DNA of 64,000 bases from positions 62,001-126,000 of the forward strand of contig NZ_SGWZ01000001.1 of assembly GCF_004216755.1 (NCBI RefSeq). Direction: 5' to 3'. The translations under genes and the position numbers were made by a program. The DNA is from Kerstersia gyiorum. Its GTDB lineage: Bacteria; Pseudomonadota; Gammaproteobacteria; Burkholderiales; Burkholderiaceae_B. The first letter of the stretch is position 1. Every line of letters begins with the position of its first letter. The notes beneath the pieces were generated by a model. It saw nothing but the letters and a program-made list of their open reading frames with translations. It was not told where the DNA came from and did no database searches. Of this stretch, positions 10,502 through 18,142 are shown piece by piece.

Positions 10502-11334
10502 ACCGTCCCGATATCTGGATGATCGGTGACGTGCAAGGCTGCTGCGTTCCTCTGGAACAACTCCTTGCCTTGCCTGAGATCGCCGGCGCGCCGGACAGCC
10601 GTTTATGGTTCGCCGGCGATCTCGTCAACCGTGGTCCCCAATCCCTGCAAACCCTGCGCCGCATCCGCGACATGGGCGAACGCGCCACCTGCGTGCTCGG
10701 CAATCACGACCTGCACCTGCTGGCCGTGGCCGCCGACGTGCGCAAGCCCGGCAAGAACGACACCATCAGTGAAATCCTGCAGGCGCCGGATGCCGAGGAA
10801 TTGCTGGACTGGCTGCGCAACCGGCCGCTGGCCCATTTCGAGAACGGCCACCTGATGGTGCATGCTGGCGTGTTGCCGAAATGGGATTGCGCCAAGACGC
10901 TGGCCCTGGCAGCCGAAGTCGAGGCCGTGCTGCGCGGCCCGAACTGGCGCAAGGGCCTGCAGAAAATGTATGGCAACGAGCCTGCCGAGTGGAAGGATGA
11001 CCTCACCGGCGGCAAACGCATGCGCGTGATCATCAACGCGCTGACGCGCATGCGCCTGGGCACCGCCAAGGGCCAGATGGATTTCGCCGCCAAGGCGGTC
11101 CCTGGCCAGCATCCCCCGGCCCTGATGCCCTGGTATGACATCCCCGGGCGCGCCACACGCAATGTCGTCGTGGTTTTCGGCCATTGGTCGACGCTGGGCT
11201 TGCTGGTACGCCCCGATGTCATCTGCCTGGATACCGGCTGCGTCTGGGGCGGGCATCTGACCGCCATGCGCCTGCGCGACCGCAAGATCCTGCAGATCAC
11301 CTGCCAGCAATACCAGGACCCGGAGCTGTTCTAG
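10498..11334 (+). CDS. apaH: Diadenosine tetraphosphatase (symmetrical)
   Basis: 278 residues. It hydrolyses Ap4A symmetrically to two ADP, clearing alarmone-like dinucleotides in the cytoplasm. The metallophosphoesterase motifs are complete: GDVQG (10-14), GDLVNRG (about 40-46), GNHD (about 71-74) and the late FGHWSTLG. The start overlaps lptG by 4 bp, so it is in the same transcription unit. In E. coli apaH sits with ksgA-apaG instead, so coupling to an LPS-export gene is unusual relative to that model. It is convergent with plsC. Confidence 0.96.
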   Translation: MNRPDIWMIGDVQGCCVPLEQLLALPEIAGAPDSRLWFAGDLVNRGPQSLQTLRRIRDMGERATCVLGNHDLHLLAVAADVRKPGKNDTISEILQAPDAEELLDWLRNRPLAHFENGHLMVHAGVLPKWDCAKTLALAAEVEAVLRGPNWRKGLQKMYGNEPAEWKDDLTGGKRMRVIINALTRMRLGTAKGQMDFAAKAVPGQHPPALMPWYDIPGRATRNVVVVFGHWSTLGLLVRPDVICLDTGCVWGGHLTAMRLRDRKILQITCQQYQDPELF

Positions 11335-11405
11335 GCGCCGGGTCCATGGCAAGAACAACGGTGACAGGGGCTGCGGTGGCCGTCTCCGGCCCCGCGCCGG
11401 CGCTT

Positions 11406-11423
11406 GCTGCGGCAAACCGCAGC
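11406..11423. terminator. Short hairpin between convergent apaH and plsC
   Basis: A perfect 7-bp stem (11406-11412 with 11417-11423) with a CAAA loop lies in the 112-bp convergent gap, a likely place for transcription to end from either side. There is no U-run on either strand, so terminator activity is uncertain. Confidence 0.35.
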
Positions 11424-11446
11424 CGCGCCAGGCAACCTGCGGCCTG

Positions 11447-12199
11447 TCAGAGTTCCACCACGTTGCGGACTGCCTGTTCCGCCATGCGGGCCACCTGCGA
11501 ACGCCGCACCGTCTGATCCGCACCTTCAGGCATTTCCAGCACCGGCAGGAAATACAGTTTGACCAGCAGACCAGGCGTGCTCAGGATGCACCAGATATTG
11601 GCCATCAATGACTGATCGCCGGTAAAGGCGGCGCGGCTGCTGCGCCGGCCGTCCTGCGTGAAGACCAGCGCCACCGGTTGCACCGGCACACCAGCGTCGA
11701 CTGCCGGCGCGAACAGGCCGGAACGGAACGGCAGCAAGCGCATGCCGTCCGTCGTGGTACCTTCCGGAAACAGCCCGACCGAACGGCCACGGCGGAAGTG
11801 GATTTCGACTGCCTGCCCGATTTCACGCACGGCCTGCCGATAGGCGCGATCCAGGAACAAGGTGCCAACACCTGCCGCCAGCCAGCCGATCAAGGGCCAC
11901 TCGCGCACTTCCTTCTTGGCAACGAAAATAGACGCTCGCACGCTGTTGATCACAAAGATGTCCACCCACGATACGTGGTTGGACGTCCACAGCACCGAAC
12001 CTTCCATGATGGGCTGCCCGGAGACTTCGCAGCGCACGCCGCAGCACCAGCGCAGCAGTACGCGCGACCAACCCCGGACGATGGTTTCACCCCGCCCCAC
12101 CTTGAAGACGGGGTAGTAAAGCAACGCCAAGGTCAGCAACCCGCCCAGCAACCAGGGCACCAACAGCATGGCGCGCAACGTGAAACGCAGCAATCTCAC
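11447..12199 (-). CDS. plsC: 1-acyl-sn-glycerol-3-phosphate acyltransferase
   Basis: 250 residues of the PlsC family. A hydrophobic N-terminal segment (about 8-30) anchors it in the inner membrane. The HX4D catalytic motif is NHVSWVD (His75, Asp80), and FPEGTTTDG near 143 is the substrate-phosphate motif. It acylates lysophosphatidic acid to phosphatidic acid in phospholipid synthesis. Its start overlaps the stop of pyrC' by 4 bp, placing it last in the pyrimidine operon. Paralogues with other acyl acceptors exist in Burkholderiales, so the exact substrate is inferred. Confidence 0.92.
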   Translation of the reverse strand: MRLLRFTLRAMLLVPWLLGGLLTLALLYYPVFKVGRGETIVRGWSRVLLRWCCGVRCEVSGQPIMEGSVLWTSNHVSWVDIFVINSVRASIFVAKKEVREWPLIGWLAAGVGTLFLDRAYRQAVREIGQAVEIHFRRGRSVGLFPEGTTTDGMRLLPFRSGLFAPAVDAGVPVQPVALVFTQDGRRSSRAAFTGDQSLMANIWCILSTPGLLVKLYFLPVLEMPEGADQTVRRSQVARMAEQAVRNVVEL

Positions 12200-13494
12200 G
12201 AAGCCGCTTCCCAGACCTGCCGGCCACCGACCCAGGTAGAACGTACCCGGCCCGGCAGTTCAAGCCCGGTGAAAGGCGTGTGCCAGCTCTGGCTCAGCAG
12301 GGTATCGCGGCTCACCACCCAACGTGCATCCAGGTCCACCAGCGCGAAATCGGCCAGCGCCCCCAGCTCAAGGCGGCCGCACGGCGGCAGGTCCGGCGCG
12401 CCGGTCGTCAGCACACGCGCGGGTTGCGAGGTCACCTGGGCCAGCGCCTGGGCCAGCGGCACCCCGGTTTCATCTGCCCACTTGACCGTCAGGCTGAGCA
12501 ACAGCTCAAGGCCGGTAGCGCCCGGTTCGGCGTCGGCGAAGGGCAACAGCTTGTTGTCGTCATCCACCGGCGTGTGGTCGGAGCAAATGGCGTCGATGGT
12601 GCCGTCCAGCAGGGCGGCCCGGATCGCCTCGCGGTCGCGCTGGCCGCGCAGCGGCGGGTCCAGGCGATAATTGGCATCGAAGAAACCGATGTCGACGTCG
12701 GTCAGGTGCACGTGATTGACGGACACGTCGCAAGTCAGGGGCAGACCTTCCTGCTTGGCTGCTCGCACCAGTTCCAGGCCGGCGGCACTTGACAGGCGGC
12801 ACAGGTGCAGGCGGGCGCCGGTCACGCGCTGCAGGTCGAACAGCGTCTGCAGCGCGATGGTTTCCGCCTGAACGGGAATGCCCGACAGACCCAGGCGCGA
12901 CGCATAGGCGCCGCTGGCGGCCACGCCGCCGCGCGACAACCAGTAATCCTGCGGGCGCACCCACAGCACGTAATCGTAGGTACGCGCATATTGCATGGCG
13001 CGCAGCATCACGCTGGTATCCGTCAGCGGCACGTTGGCCTGGGAAAAGGCCACGCAGCCCGCTTCGGTAAGTTCCGCCATTTCCGTCAGGCGTTCACCCT
13101 GGAGACCCACGGTGATGGCGCCCAGCGGGTACAGGCGCACATGGTTGAGCTGACGCGCCTTGTGCTTGAGCATTTCCACAAGGCCGGGCTCGTCGAGCGT
13201 CGGGTCGGTATCTGGCGGCTGCACCACGCTGGTCACGCCACCAGCCAGGGCGGCCCGCATTTCCGATTCCAACGTTGCGCGGTACTCGAACCCCGGTTCG
13301 CGCAGGCGCACCGACAGGTCGATCAGGCCCGGCAGCACGGCCAGGCCCTGGGCATCGACCACACGGTCGGCCACGAAGCCCGCGGGCGCTTCGCCCACGC
13401 CCACCACCCGGCCACTGGCGACGAACAGGTCCGCCACACGGTCCAGTCCACTGGCCGGGTCGATCAGCCGGCCTCCCTTTACCTGCAGATTCAT
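12196..13494 (-). CDS. pyrX: Dihydroorotase-like protein, non-catalytic type (PyrC')
   Basis: 432 residues with the amidohydrolase fold of dihydroorotase. The metal-binding HxH at the end of strand 1 is missing: active enzymes have a DxHxH-type motif before LREPG, whereas this protein reads GLIDLSVRLREPG, with Ser61 and Arg63 in place of the two histidines. The later DHTPVDDDNK region is still recognisable. This is the inactive pseudo-dihydroorotase known to form a dodecameric complex with PyrB in Pseudomonas and relatives, where it is structural. The start overlaps pyrB by 4 bp. A true PyrC must be encoded elsewhere. The gene is often annotated simply as pyrC. Confidence 0.93.
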   Translation of the reverse strand: MNLQVKGGRLIDPASGLDRVADLFVASGRVVGVGEAPAGFVADRVVDAQGLAVLPGLIDLSVRLREPGFEYRATLESEMRAALAGGVTSVVQPPDTDPTLDEPGLVEMLKHKARQLNHVRLYPLGAITVGLQGERLTEMAELTEAGCVAFSQANVPLTDTSVMLRAMQYARTYDYVLWVRPQDYWLSRGGVAASGAYASRLGLSGIPVQAETIALQTLFDLQRVTGARLHLCRLSSAAGLELVRAAKQEGLPLTCDVSVNHVHLTDVDIGFFDANYRLDPPLRGQRDREAIRAALLDGTIDAICSDHTPVDDDNKLLPFADAEPGATGLELLLSLTVKWADETGVPLAQALAQVTSQPARVLTTGAPDLPPCGRLELGALADFALVDLDARWVVSRDTLLSQSWHTPFTGLELPGRVRSTWVGGRQVWEAAS

Positions 13495-14444
13495 GCCTGT
13501 GCTCCCGCTACGATGCTCATGGCGGCCATGCGTACCGCGATACCGAACGTCACCTGATTGAGAATGACCGCCTGGTCGCCATCGGCCACGGCAGAGTCGA
13601 TTTCCACGCCACGGTTCATGGGCCCGGGATGCATGACGATGGCATCGGGCTTGGCACGCGCCAGTTTCTCGCGAGTCAGGCCATACTGCTTGAAATACTC
13701 ATGGGCGGACGGCAGGAGCGCGCCGCGCATACGCTCGTTCTGCAAACGCAGCACGATCACGACATCGACGTCCTTGAGGCCTTCGTTGATATCGGTGAAG
13801 ACACGCACGCCCATCTGTTCCAGACCGCCAGGCAGCAGCGTCAGCGGACCGACAACGCGCACCTCGGCAGCACCCAGCGTGGTCAGCGCATGGATGTCCG
13901 AACGCGCCACGCGCGAATGCAGCACATCGCCAACAATGGCCACGCACAGGTTGGAGAAGTCCTTCTTGAAATGCCGGATGGTATACATGTCCAGCAGGGC
14001 CTGCGTCGGGTGCGCGTGGCGGCCGTCACCGGCATTGACCACGTGCACGTGCGGTGCAACATGCTGGGCAATCAGGAACGGCGCGCCGCTGGCCTCGTGG
14101 CGCACAACGAACAGGTCGGCCTGCATGGCGGACAGGTTGGCGATCGTGTCGAGCAGCGATTCGCCCTTGGCCGTCGACGACGACTGCACGTTCAGCGTGA
14201 ACACATCCGCCGACAGCCGCTTGGCGGCGATATCGAAGGTCGTCCGGGTACGGGTCGAGTTTTCGAAGAACAGGTTGAAGACGCTTTTGCCGCGCAGCAG
14301 CGGCACTTTTTTGACCTCGCGGTTGGCCAGGGGCACAAAGTTCGCAGCGGTATCCAGAATATGCGTCAGGATGTCGCGCGGCAGGCCTTCGGTCGTCAAC
14401 AAGTGGGTCAGCTCGCCATGGCGGTTGAGCTGCGGGTTATTCAT
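13491..14444 (-). CDS. pyrB: Aspartate carbamoyltransferase catalytic subunit
   Basis: 317 residues. It condenses carbamoyl phosphate with aspartate, the first committed step of pyrimidine synthesis. The carbamoyl-phosphate-binding motif FFENSTRTRTTFD and the HPTQALLD motif are intact. Start 14444 (MNNPQLNRHGELTHLL) is supported by homology and by an 8-bp overlap with the end of pyrR. No pyrI regulatory chain is present; the holoenzyme should instead be completed by the adjacent non-catalytic PyrC'. Confidence 0.97.
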   Translation of the reverse strand: MNNPQLNRHGELTHLLTTEGLPRDILTHILDTAANFVPLANREVKKVPLLRGKSVFNLFFENSTRTRTTFDIAAKRLSADVFTLNVQSSSTAKGESLLDTIANLSAMQADLFVVRHEASGAPFLIAQHVAPHVHVVNAGDGRHAHPTQALLDMYTIRHFKKDFSNLCVAIVGDVLHSRVARSDIHALTTLGAAEVRVVGPLTLLPGGLEQMGVRVFTDINEGLKDVDVVIVLRLQNERMRGALLPSAHEYFKQYGLTREKLARAKPDAIVMHPGPMNRGVEIDSAVADGDQAVILNQVTFGIAVRMAAMSIVAGAQA

Positions 14445-14991
14445 GTACGGAATCCTTTTCCAGGGCCAGGGAAAAATTCCCGTTATCGAGACGGGACAGA
14501 ACAAATGCGCTTTCCGGGGGCAGAGGAATATCCGCCGCCACCACGCAGGCCGCGACCGGCAGTTCACGGCCGCCGCGATCCAGCAGCACCGCCAGTCGGA
14601 TGCTGTCGGGCCGGCCGTAATCGAACAGTTCGTTCATGGCAGCCCGGATGGTGCGGCCGGTATACAGCACGTCATCGACGAGGATGACGTGGGCACCCGC
14701 CACGGGGAAGTTGATGGAAGAAGGCTGTGCCTGACTATTGCCATGCAGGCCGATGCGGTGGAAATCGTCGCGATAGAAACTGACGTTCAGCGTGGCGACG
14801 TTGCCTTCCAGGCCCAGGTCGCGCTGCAGGCGTTCTGCCAACCAGGCGCCTCCTGAATGGATGCCGACCAGCCAGGTTTTGTCCGGCGGGGTCTTGGAAA
14901 ACTCTTGCTTCACCCCTGCGAGCAGGCGCGCGTAAAGTGTTTCGGCATCCGGCAGATCGCCGGGCGAATGAACAGGTGTATCAGAAGCCAT
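14437..14991 (-). CDS. pyrR: PyrR bifunctional pyrimidine regulator / uracil phosphoribosyltransferase
   Basis: 184 residues of the type I phosphoribosyltransferase fold. The PRPP-binding loop is VILVDDVLYTGRTIRAAM, very close to the PyrR consensus. In Gram-positives PyrR binds pyr mRNA to attenuate transcription; proteobacterial versions retain the phosphoribosyltransferase but their RNA-binding role is less clear. Here pyrR is the first dedicated pyr gene, overlapping pyrB by 8 bp. Only 18 bp separate it from ruvX, so no long PyrR-type antiterminator leader fits immediately before it. Confidence 0.94.
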   Translation of the reverse strand: MASDTPVHSPGDLPDAETLYARLLAGVKQEFSKTPPDKTWLVGIHSGGAWLAERLQRDLGLEGNVATLNVSFYRDDFHRIGLHGNSQAQPSSINFPVAGAHVILVDDVLYTGRTIRAAMNELFDYGRPDSIRLAVLLDRGGRELPVAACVVAADIPLPPESAFVLSRLDNGNFSLALEKDSVHE

Positions 14992-15009
14992 GATGCGGAT
15001 TTTAGGATA

Positions 15010-15564
15010 TTAGGAAGCCGTGCGGGAGCCCGGCACGGACGCTGTGTTACAGGAAGTGGCCACAGCGCGCGAAAGCAAATCCAGGTAGCGTTCCAGAATA
15101 ATAGCCGCTGCAACGGCATCGTCGTCGGCATTGGTGCCCAAACGACGTTGCGCTTCCATGCTGGAACCGCGTTCATCGACCAGTATCACAGGCAAGCCGA
15201 AGCGGCCATGCAACTGATTGGCAAAACGGCGCCCCTGCAGCGAAGCATGCTGCTCGGCACCGTTTTCATCCAGCGACAGGCCGACGATCAGGCTGGCAGG
15301 ACGCCATTCCTCGATCAGCGTGGCGATGCGCTGGAAGCGCTCGTCGCGGGTCTGCGAGCGGATGATTTCCAGCGGCGTTGCGCTGCCGGTGATGGTATTG
15401 CCCAGCCCGACGCCCAGTTTGCGCAGGCCGAAATCAAAAGCAAGCAGGGTGGCTTCGCCCGCCACCGCCCAGGCGCCACCGGCCGCGCCGGCGACACTGA
15501 CGCCAGCCGCCGCACCCGGTGCCCTCAGGGCGCCGGGCTGGCCGGCGTTTTCTGCATCAGGCAT
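15010..15564 (-). CDS. ruvX: Putative pre-16S rRNA nuclease / Holliday junction resolvase-like YqgF
   Basis: 184 residues. The RNase H-like core begins with LLAFDFGLRKLGVG (from about 40), followed by the VDERGSSMEAQRRL and DDDAVAAAIILERYL motifs that carry the remaining acidic residues. Family members mature 16S rRNA or act as resolvases. The first ~35 residues are an Ala/Gly-rich extension not seen in short homologues. I keep the start at 15564 because it overlaps algH by 8 bp, as elsewhere in this operon, and no better Met is available. The algH-ruvX-pyrR-pyrB order is conserved in Gram-negatives. Confidence 0.92.
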   Translation of the reverse strand: MPDAENAGQPGALRAPGAAAGVSVAGAAGGAWAVAGEATLLAFDFGLRKLGVGLGNTITGSATPLEIIRSQTRDERFQRIATLIEEWRPASLIVGLSLDENGAEQHASLQGRRFANQLHGRFGLPVILVDERGSSMEAQRRLGTNADDDAVAAAIILERYLDLLSRAVATSCNTASVPGSRTAS

Positions 15565-16141
15565 GCCCGGCTTCTCCGGAAAGCATCACCGGGTCTATCC
15601 CCAGCTGCTTGAGGGCGGCGTCATAACGCTGCGCGGGTTCGACATCGAAAATGATGTCCGGACTGGCATAGACCGACAACCAGGCATTGGACGCCATTTC
15701 GCTCTCCAACTGGCCGGCGCCCCATCCCGCGTAGCCCAGCGTCACCAACAGGCGGCGCGGACCTTCGCCGTTGGCCACGGCCTGCAGCACGTCGCGGGAA
15801 GTCGTCAGCGCCATCTCTCCCAGCTTGATGCTCGACGAGTACTCGCCGATGGGGGCATGCAGCACGAAACCCCGGTCCGTTTGCACCGGACCGCCAAAGA
15901 AGACAGGATTGTCTTTCTCGGGTTCAATTTCCAGCTTCAAATCTATACGCTCGAACAGAGCACCCAGCGTGAGGTCGGTCGGACGGTTGATTACCAGCCC
16001 CAGCGCGCCGCGCGGGGTATGCTCGCAAACATAGATGACGGTTCCCGCCAGGCTGCCTTCTACCCCTCCGGGCATGGCCAGCAGGAACTGATTGGACAGA
16101 TCGGCATGGGGCAGGTCCTGGCTTTCCGCGGCTTTCGTCAT
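15557..16141 (-). CDS. algH: YqgE/AlgH family protein
   Basis: 194 residues of the DUF179/AlgH family. The N-terminal LSNQFLLAMPG and the VCEHTPRGALGLVINRP block are diagnostic, with FFGGPVQTDRGFVLH following. The name comes from a Pseudomonas alginate phenotype; the biochemical function is not established. Start 16141 (MTKAAESQD) is preferred over a Met six codons upstream by homology. It heads the overlapping chain running through ruvX, pyrR, pyrB, pyrC' and plsC. Confidence 0.94.
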   Translation of the reverse strand: MTKAAESQDLPHADLSNQFLLAMPGGVEGSLAGTVIYVCEHTPRGALGLVINRPTDLTLGALFERIDLKLEIEPEKDNPVFFGGPVQTDRGFVLHAPIGEYSSSIKLGEMALTTSRDVLQAVANGEGPRRLLVTLGYAGWGAGQLESEMASNAWLSVYASPDIIFDVEPAQRYDAALKQLGIDPVMLSGEAGHA

Positions 16142-16210
16142 GGCACACTCCACACACACATTACTCAGCCTGTCATCCCGGCAGGCAGGGCTCAGAACGT
16201 ATTCACGATC

Positions 16211-16375
16211 TCAAATTTCCATCAATTCGAAATCGTCCTTGCGGGCCCCGCACTCGGGACAGACCCAGTTCGGGGGAACGTCTTCCCAGCGGGTCCCCGG
16301 CGCAATACCCTCTTCGGGCAAACCGGCCGCTTCATCATAGACCCAGCCGCAAATCAAACACATCCAAGTACGCAT
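16211..16375 (-). CDS. rubA: Rubredoxin
   Basis: 54 residues, the classical one-iron rubredoxin size. Two CxxC-type knuckles are present, MCLICGWVYDEAAG and NWVCPECGARKDDFELM, giving the four Cys ligands of a single Fe. It shuttles one electron between reductases and acceptors such as alkane hydroxylases or peroxide-reducing enzymes; no partner is nearby. I chose the Met at 16375, since a Met seven codons upstream lengthens the protein without family support. It lies 69 bp before algH on the same strand. Confidence 0.95.
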   Translation of the reverse strand: MRTWMCLICGWVYDEAAGLPEEGIAPGTRWEDVPPNWVCPECGARKDDFELMEI

Positions 16376-16444
16376 CGTTTCAGAGTTTCCTGTCAATCCA
16401 GGCGGGCAGCGCTAACCCTCGGCCTGGGAGGCATGCGCCCCATT

Positions 16445-16492
16445 AAAAAACCGCCCCGTTTCCCGGGCCGGGCAGGGCGCAAACGCCCTGCC
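16445..16492 (-). promoter_or_regulatory. Hairpin plus T-run in the rubredoxin leader, possible attenuator
   Basis: Read on the minus strand, a perfect 9-bp stem (16471-16492, four-base loop) is followed by a second small CCCG/CGGG stem (16455-16467) and then six T residues (16445-16450), 70 bp before the rubredoxin start. No minus-strand gene lies upstream for it to terminate, so it could be an attenuator in the rubredoxin leader or the end of a small RNA. The 266-bp gap (16376-16641) shows no thiamine riboswitch before thiD. Confidence 0.35.
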
Positions 16493-16641
16493 GCACAGCA
16501 CGCGCAGCATGACTGCCCGCGCGCGCCTGTTTCACCTACAATGGGGCCATATTAACCAAACACAACCTCGGCTGGCAGGATTCCTGTCGCCAGCGCTTCA
16601 CCACAGCGCCTGCCAGGTTCCACTATTTCCCCTCGCCCGCA

Positions 16642-17451
16642 GTGTCCGCCTCTGTGCTCCCTCCCCTTCTGATCTTCGGCCCCTTCGACCCCAGCGGCGC
16701 CACTTCGCTGCCCGCCGATGCCATCACCAGCGCTGCGCTGCAGTGCCATGGCCTGGGCGTACTGACCGCCAATACCGTCCAGGATTCGGCGCATCAGGAA
16801 GATGTCGTCGCCATCTCCCATGAATTCATCGACGAGCAGGCGCGCTGCCTGCTCGAAGACATGGCCATCAGCGCCATAAAGGTCGGCAGCCTGCATACGC
16901 CGGAGGCCGTCAGCGTCATCGCGCAGATCGCCGCCGACTACAACCACCTGCCGCTGGTGCTGCACCTGGACACGCCCGGCGATGCCGGCGACCTCGATGC
17001 CCAGGACCTGGCCGAAGATGTCATGGCAGCCATCGTCGAGTTGCTGCTGCCGCAGACCGATATCGTCGTGTCCGAACACATGCGCGTGACGCAATGGCTG
17101 GCAGACGGCCTGCTGAGCGAGCCGGTGGAAACCAGCGACGTACTGCGAGAAGCCGGCGCGGAATGGTCGCTGACGCTGGGCACGCCGCTGCGCAGCGATA
17201 CCCGCTGCACCCAATTGAGCGGGCCGGAAGGCCTGCTGCGCCAATGGAACTGGCATGCCAGCCAGGAACGTCTGTCCGACACCGCCGATCTCGTCGCCAC
17301 CGCCGTGGCCGCCATGCTGGCGCGCGGACTGGCGCCCGACGAAGCCGTGGGCCAGGCCATCACCTATGTGCAAAGCTGCCTGCAGCAGAGCTTCCGCCCC
17401 GGCATGGGCCGCCGCCTGGCCTGGCGCCTACCTGGAGAACAACAGGCATGA
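16642..17451 (+). CDS. thiD: Hydroxymethylpyrimidine/phosphomethylpyrimidine kinase
   Basis: 269 residues of the ribokinase-like ThiD family. The N-terminal LLIFGPFDPSGATSLPADAIT is a variant of the glycine-rich HMP-binding loop, and the late segment with DEAVGQAITYVQSCLQQSF matches ThiD helices. It should phosphorylate HMP and HMP-P to give the pyrimidine half of thiamine. I use the GTG at 16642; no strong ribosome-binding site is evident, so the start is tentative. The stop overlaps thiE by 4 bp. Confidence 0.88.
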   Translation: MSASVLPPLLIFGPFDPSGATSLPADAITSAALQCHGLGVLTANTVQDSAHQEDVVAISHEFIDEQARCLLEDMAISAIKVGSLHTPEAVSVIAQIAADYNHLPLVLHLDTPGDAGDLDAQDLAEDVMAAIVELLLPQTDIVVSEHMRVTQWLADGLLSEPVETSDVLREAGAEWSLTLGTPLRSDTRCTQLSGPEGLLRQWNWHASQERLSDTADLVATAVAAMLARGLAPDEAVGQAITYVQSCLQQSFRPGMGRRLAWRLPGEQQA

Positions 17452-18113
17452 CGTCCGTTCCTGATTACGACGGCCTGCGCTTTCCGCGCGGCCTCTACGG
17501 CATCACCCCCGACACCGACGACACTGCCGGCCTGCTGGCAGCCATCGCTGCTGCCGCCCGTGGCGGGCTGCGCAGCCTGCAATGGCGCCGCAAGCAAAGC
17601 GCCAGCCCTGAGGCCTTGCTGGCCCAGGGGCAAGCCATTGCGCGGCAATGCCGCGAGCTGGGCCTGGTCTTCATCGTCAACGACGACTGGCGCATGGCGC
17701 AAGATCTGGACGCCGACGGCGTGCACCTCGGACGTGACGACGGCGACCTGCAGGCCGCCCGGGCCGCGCTCGGCCAGGGGCGCATCATCGGCGTGTCCTG
17801 CTATGCAGACCTGGCGCGCGCCCGTGCGCTGCTGGCGCAGGGCGCCGACTATATTGCCTTCGGTGCCGTCTATCCCTCCCCGACCAAGCCGCAAGCGGCA
17901 CGTGCGCCGCTGGAACTGCTCATGCAGGCCCGCAAGCTGCTCGACGAGCTGCCTGCTCCGCGTCCGGCCATGGTCGCCATCGGCGGCATCCATGCTGCCA
18001 ATGCCGCGCCTGTCGTGCAGGCCGGCGCCGACGCCCTGGCCATCATCCAGGGCATTTTCCAGGCAGATGACATCGAAGCCGCCGCCAGCGCCTGCGCGCA
18101 GGCGTTCGCCTGA
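17448..18113 (+). CDS. thiE: Thiamine-phosphate synthase
   Basis: 221 residues forming a TIM barrel that joins HMP-PP to thiazole phosphate. Visible family motifs are FIVNDDWRMAQDLDADGVHLGRDD, which covers the Mg2+ and pyrophosphate region, then IIGVSCY, AFGAVYPSPTK and AIGGIHAAN. The start ATG overlaps thiD by 4 bp, so translation of the two kinase/synthase enzymes is coupled. A second ThiE-like domain occurs in the Nudix protein at 26799-27770. hemL follows after 29 bp. Confidence 0.94.
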   Translation: MTSVPDYDGLRFPRGLYGITPDTDDTAGLLAAIAAAARGGLRSLQWRRKQSASPEALLAQGQAIARQCRELGLVFIVNDDWRMAQDLDADGVHLGRDDGDLQAARAALGQGRIIGVSCYADLARARALLAQGADYIAFGAVYPSPTKPQAARAPLELLMQARKLLDELPAPRPAMVAIGGIHAANAAPVVQAGADALAIIQGIFQADDIEAAASACAQAFA

Positions 18114-18142
18114 TCAACCCTACGGATACCCGTACCGCCATC

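Noticed and set aside
14992..15009. PyrR-responsive antiterminator leader
   Set aside because: Only 18 bp separate ruvX and pyrR, too short for the classical attenuator; no such structure is seen.
16376..16641. Possible TPP riboswitch before thiD
   Set aside because: I searched for the CUGAGA and ACCUGA core motifs in this gap and did not find them in a usable arrangement.
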